A DNA stretch of 64,000 nt. It comes from CBFDBF01 sp050287965 (GTDB taxonomy: Bacteria > Pseudomonadota > Gammaproteobacteria > Chromatiales > Chromatiaceae). Of the stretch, positions 62,681 through 64,000 are shown in pieces. The number at the start of each line of letters is the position of its first letter. Positions within the stretch are counted from its first letter, which is position 1. The position numbers and the translations under genes are program-made. The stretch spans positions 282,361 through 346,360 of the forward strand of contig JBNKCX010000041.1 of NCBI GenBank assembly GCA_050287965.1, read 5' to 3'. The notes beneath the pieces are model-generated. The model was not told where the DNA came from. It saw only the letters and a list, made by a program, of their open reading frames with translations, and did no database searches.

Positions 62681-63995
62681 TGTCAGGTTTTTTGTGTGTG
62701 AGCCGTTTCAGTTAATCAATCACCCAACGTAAATCGGTTACCGAATTGTATCGCGAATTGAGCCTTTGCCGCAGCCCATGCAATTGGTGGGTTTTTCCAC
62801 TTCGCGGTAATGTTTCGCAGAGCCAGCCAGATCAGCTTGGTGGCCGCTTCGTCGTTGGGGAAATGACCTTTGTTCCGAATGCTTTTGCGTACGCCGCTGT
62901 GTAAGCTCTCAATGGCATTGGTGGTGTAGATGATCTTGCGCACCGGCGCGGCAAAAGCGAAGAACGGGATGACGTGCTCCCAATTTCGCCGCCAGCTTTG
63001 CGCCACGGTCGGGAACCGTTCGCCCCAAGGCCCTTTCTCAAACGCGCTTAGCGCTTGTTCCGCCCCCTCGGCATGGTCGGCCTGGTAGATGGGTTTGAGG
63101 GCCTGCGCCAGGGCTTTCCGATCCTTCCACGATGCCAGCTGCAGCGAGTTACGGATCAGATGGACAATACAGGTCTGGACCACCGTGTCGGGAAATACCG
63201 CCGTGATGGCGTCCGGGAAGCCCTTCAGGCCGTCCACCACGGCGATCAGGATATCGTTGACCCCGCGGGTCTTGAGTTCATTCATCACCCGCAGCCAGAA
63301 CTTGGCGCCTTCGGTCTGCTCAATCCACAGCCCGAGAACCTCCTTGTGCCCGGAACAGCGCATCCCGATGGCGAGATAGACCGCCTTGTTGCGCACCAGG
63401 CCCTCATCACGGATCTTGACCCGCAGCGCATCGAAAAACACGATGGCATAGGTCGATTCCAGCGGGCGGGACTGCCAGGCCCTGACCTCGTCGATCACCG
63501 AATCGGTGACCACTGAGACCAGGTCCGGTGAGATGGTCACGCCGTAGAGTTCACCCACGTGCGCCTGTATGTCCCGTGTGCTCATGCCGCGGGCATACAG
63601 GGCAATGATCTTCTGATCGAAACCGGGAAAGCGGCGCTGGTATTTCGGGATCAGCGCCGGATTGAAGCGTCCGTGCCGATCACGCGGGATCGACAGTACC
63701 AGCTCACCCTCTTCGCTGCGCACGGTCTTTTCACTGAAGCCGTTGCGGTGGTTGCCGGCCTCCTGTTCGGTTTCGGCGCCCAGATGGACATCTATCTCGG
63801 TGTTGAGCATGCGCTCAGCCAGCGCCTTCTTCAGCTCCCCGAGCAGACCATCAGACTGCAGGACTGTTGACGGATCCTGGCCGTCCAGGAGTTCATCCAG
63901 GAGTTCGGCGCTAAACGCCGGGGTTTTCTTCTTTGCCATACTTGTTCCCTCCTTTTCGAGGTATAGTATGGCTCACAAACACAAAATTCCTGACA
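62681..63995. mobile_element. IS256-family insertion sequence, apparently complete
   Basis: About 1315 bp bounded by imperfect inverted repeats. The left end begins TGTCAGGTTTTTTGTGTG and the right end, read on the minus strand, TGTCAGGAATTTTGTGTT; both then run into TGTGAGCC, one end being two bases shorter. The transposase gene fills the interior. The left flank (ATTGGTAG) does not match the five bases beyond the right end (GGCTC), so no target duplication is visible. This points to an old or rearranged insertion. Confidence 0.85.
62716..63939 (-). CDS. IS256-family transposase
   Basis: A 407-aa DDE transposase of the IS256 type. Visible blocks are QAHVGELYGVTISPDLVS, the first catalytic Asp region VFFDALRVKIRDEG, VVDGLKGFPDAITAVFP with the second Asp, TCIVHLIRNSL, and the C-terminal TTNAIESLHSGVRKSIRNKGHFP carrying the Glu. 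The frame is intact. Codon use is GC-richer than the EPS genes next to it, as expected of a recent arrival. Confidence 0.95.
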   Translation of the reverse strand: MAKKKTPAFSAELLDELLDGQDPSTVLQSDGLLGELKKALAERMLNTEIDVHLGAETEQEAGNHRNGFSEKTVRSEEGELVLSIPRDRHGRFNPALIPKYQRRFPGFDQKIIALYARGMSTRDIQAHVGELYGVTISPDLVSVVTDSVIDEVRAWQSRPLESTYAIVFFDALRVKIRDEGLVRNKAVYLAIGMRCSGHKEVLGLWIEQTEGAKFWLRVMNELKTRGVNDILIAVVDGLKGFPDAITAVFPDTVVQTCIVHLIRNSLQLASWKDRKALAQALKPIYQADHAEGAEQALSAFEKGPWGERFPTVAQSWRRNWEHVIPFFAFAAPVRKIIYTTNAIESLHSGVRKSIRNKGHFPNDEAATKLIWLALRNITAKWKNPPIAWAAAKAQFAIQFGNRFTLGD

Positions 63996-64000
63996 GGCTC

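Noticed and set aside
1..64000. CRISPR arrays, tRNA or rRNA genes
   Set aside because: None seen; the only tandem repeats are the heptamer/14-mer units, which lack spacers.

Overview
The window looks like chromosome of a gammaproteobacterium, plausibly a Chromatiales-type or other environmental lineage. It carries gammaproteobacterial housekeeping genes: nadB next to a ygfX-like gene, yjgA, recJ, galE, uppP, cysZ, and the dksA-gluQ pair. After these comes a long accessory stretch dominated by the exosortase-A (XrtA/PEP-CTERM) surface-protein and exopolysaccharide system. No rRNA, tRNA or CRISPR array was seen. All assignments come from reading motifs and gene order; no database search was possible.

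Layout. 1-11.2 kb: housekeeping block (NadB end, YgfX, YjgA/DarP, RecJ, an Sfp-type phosphopantetheinyl transferase, GalE, UppP, CysZ, a class I aminotransferase, DksA, GluQ-RS, a zinc-ribbon membrane protein). 11.2-17.7 kb: a compact cassette with the composition of the 'HPr-rel-A' system. It holds a small Cys-containing exported peptide-like protein, a PqqD-like chaperone, an HprK-related kinase, a CelD-type GNAT, a divergent nucleotidyltransferase, and an adjacent OsmC / proline-dehydrogenase-like / GNAT operon. 17.8-25.1 kb: lipid-flavoured block (cNMP-patatin, PAS-RND exporter, outer-membrane barrel, LolA-like protein). 25.2-45 kb: XrtA regulatory and assembly genes (AAA ATPase, GAF protein, PrsK kinase, PrsR regulator, TIGR03013 sugar transferase, a second PAS-sigma54 activator, HDOD protein, acyltransferase-cNMP-HTH fusion, two tandem PrsT TPR lipoproteins, one PEP-CTERM substrate). 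45-50.7 kb: ThiF-nitroreductase fusion, trypsin-like protease, membrane proteins. 50.7-62.7 kb: visibly AT-richer polysaccharide locus (flippase, glycosyltransferases, beta-propeller protein, deacetylase, methyltransferase, O-ligase, amidotransferase, DUF6492). 62.7-64 kb: intact IS256-family element.

How the genes may work together. PrsK/PrsR and sigma54 are expected to control PEP-CTERM substrates and polysaccharide genes. I see a near-consensus sigma54 promoter ahead of the PEP-CTERM gene (45089-45105) and another ahead of the TIGR03013 sugar transferase (33367-33383). A weaker sigma54-like site (14040-14056) precedes the HPr-rel-A operon. Clusters of TGTCA/TGACA half-sites lie about 80-165 bp upstream of two of these sites, where an enhancer would be. 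This suggests, without proving it, that the uncharacterised HPr-rel-A cassette is co-regulated with the exosortase/EPS system. No exosortase gene lies in the window; it should be just outside or elsewhere in the genome.
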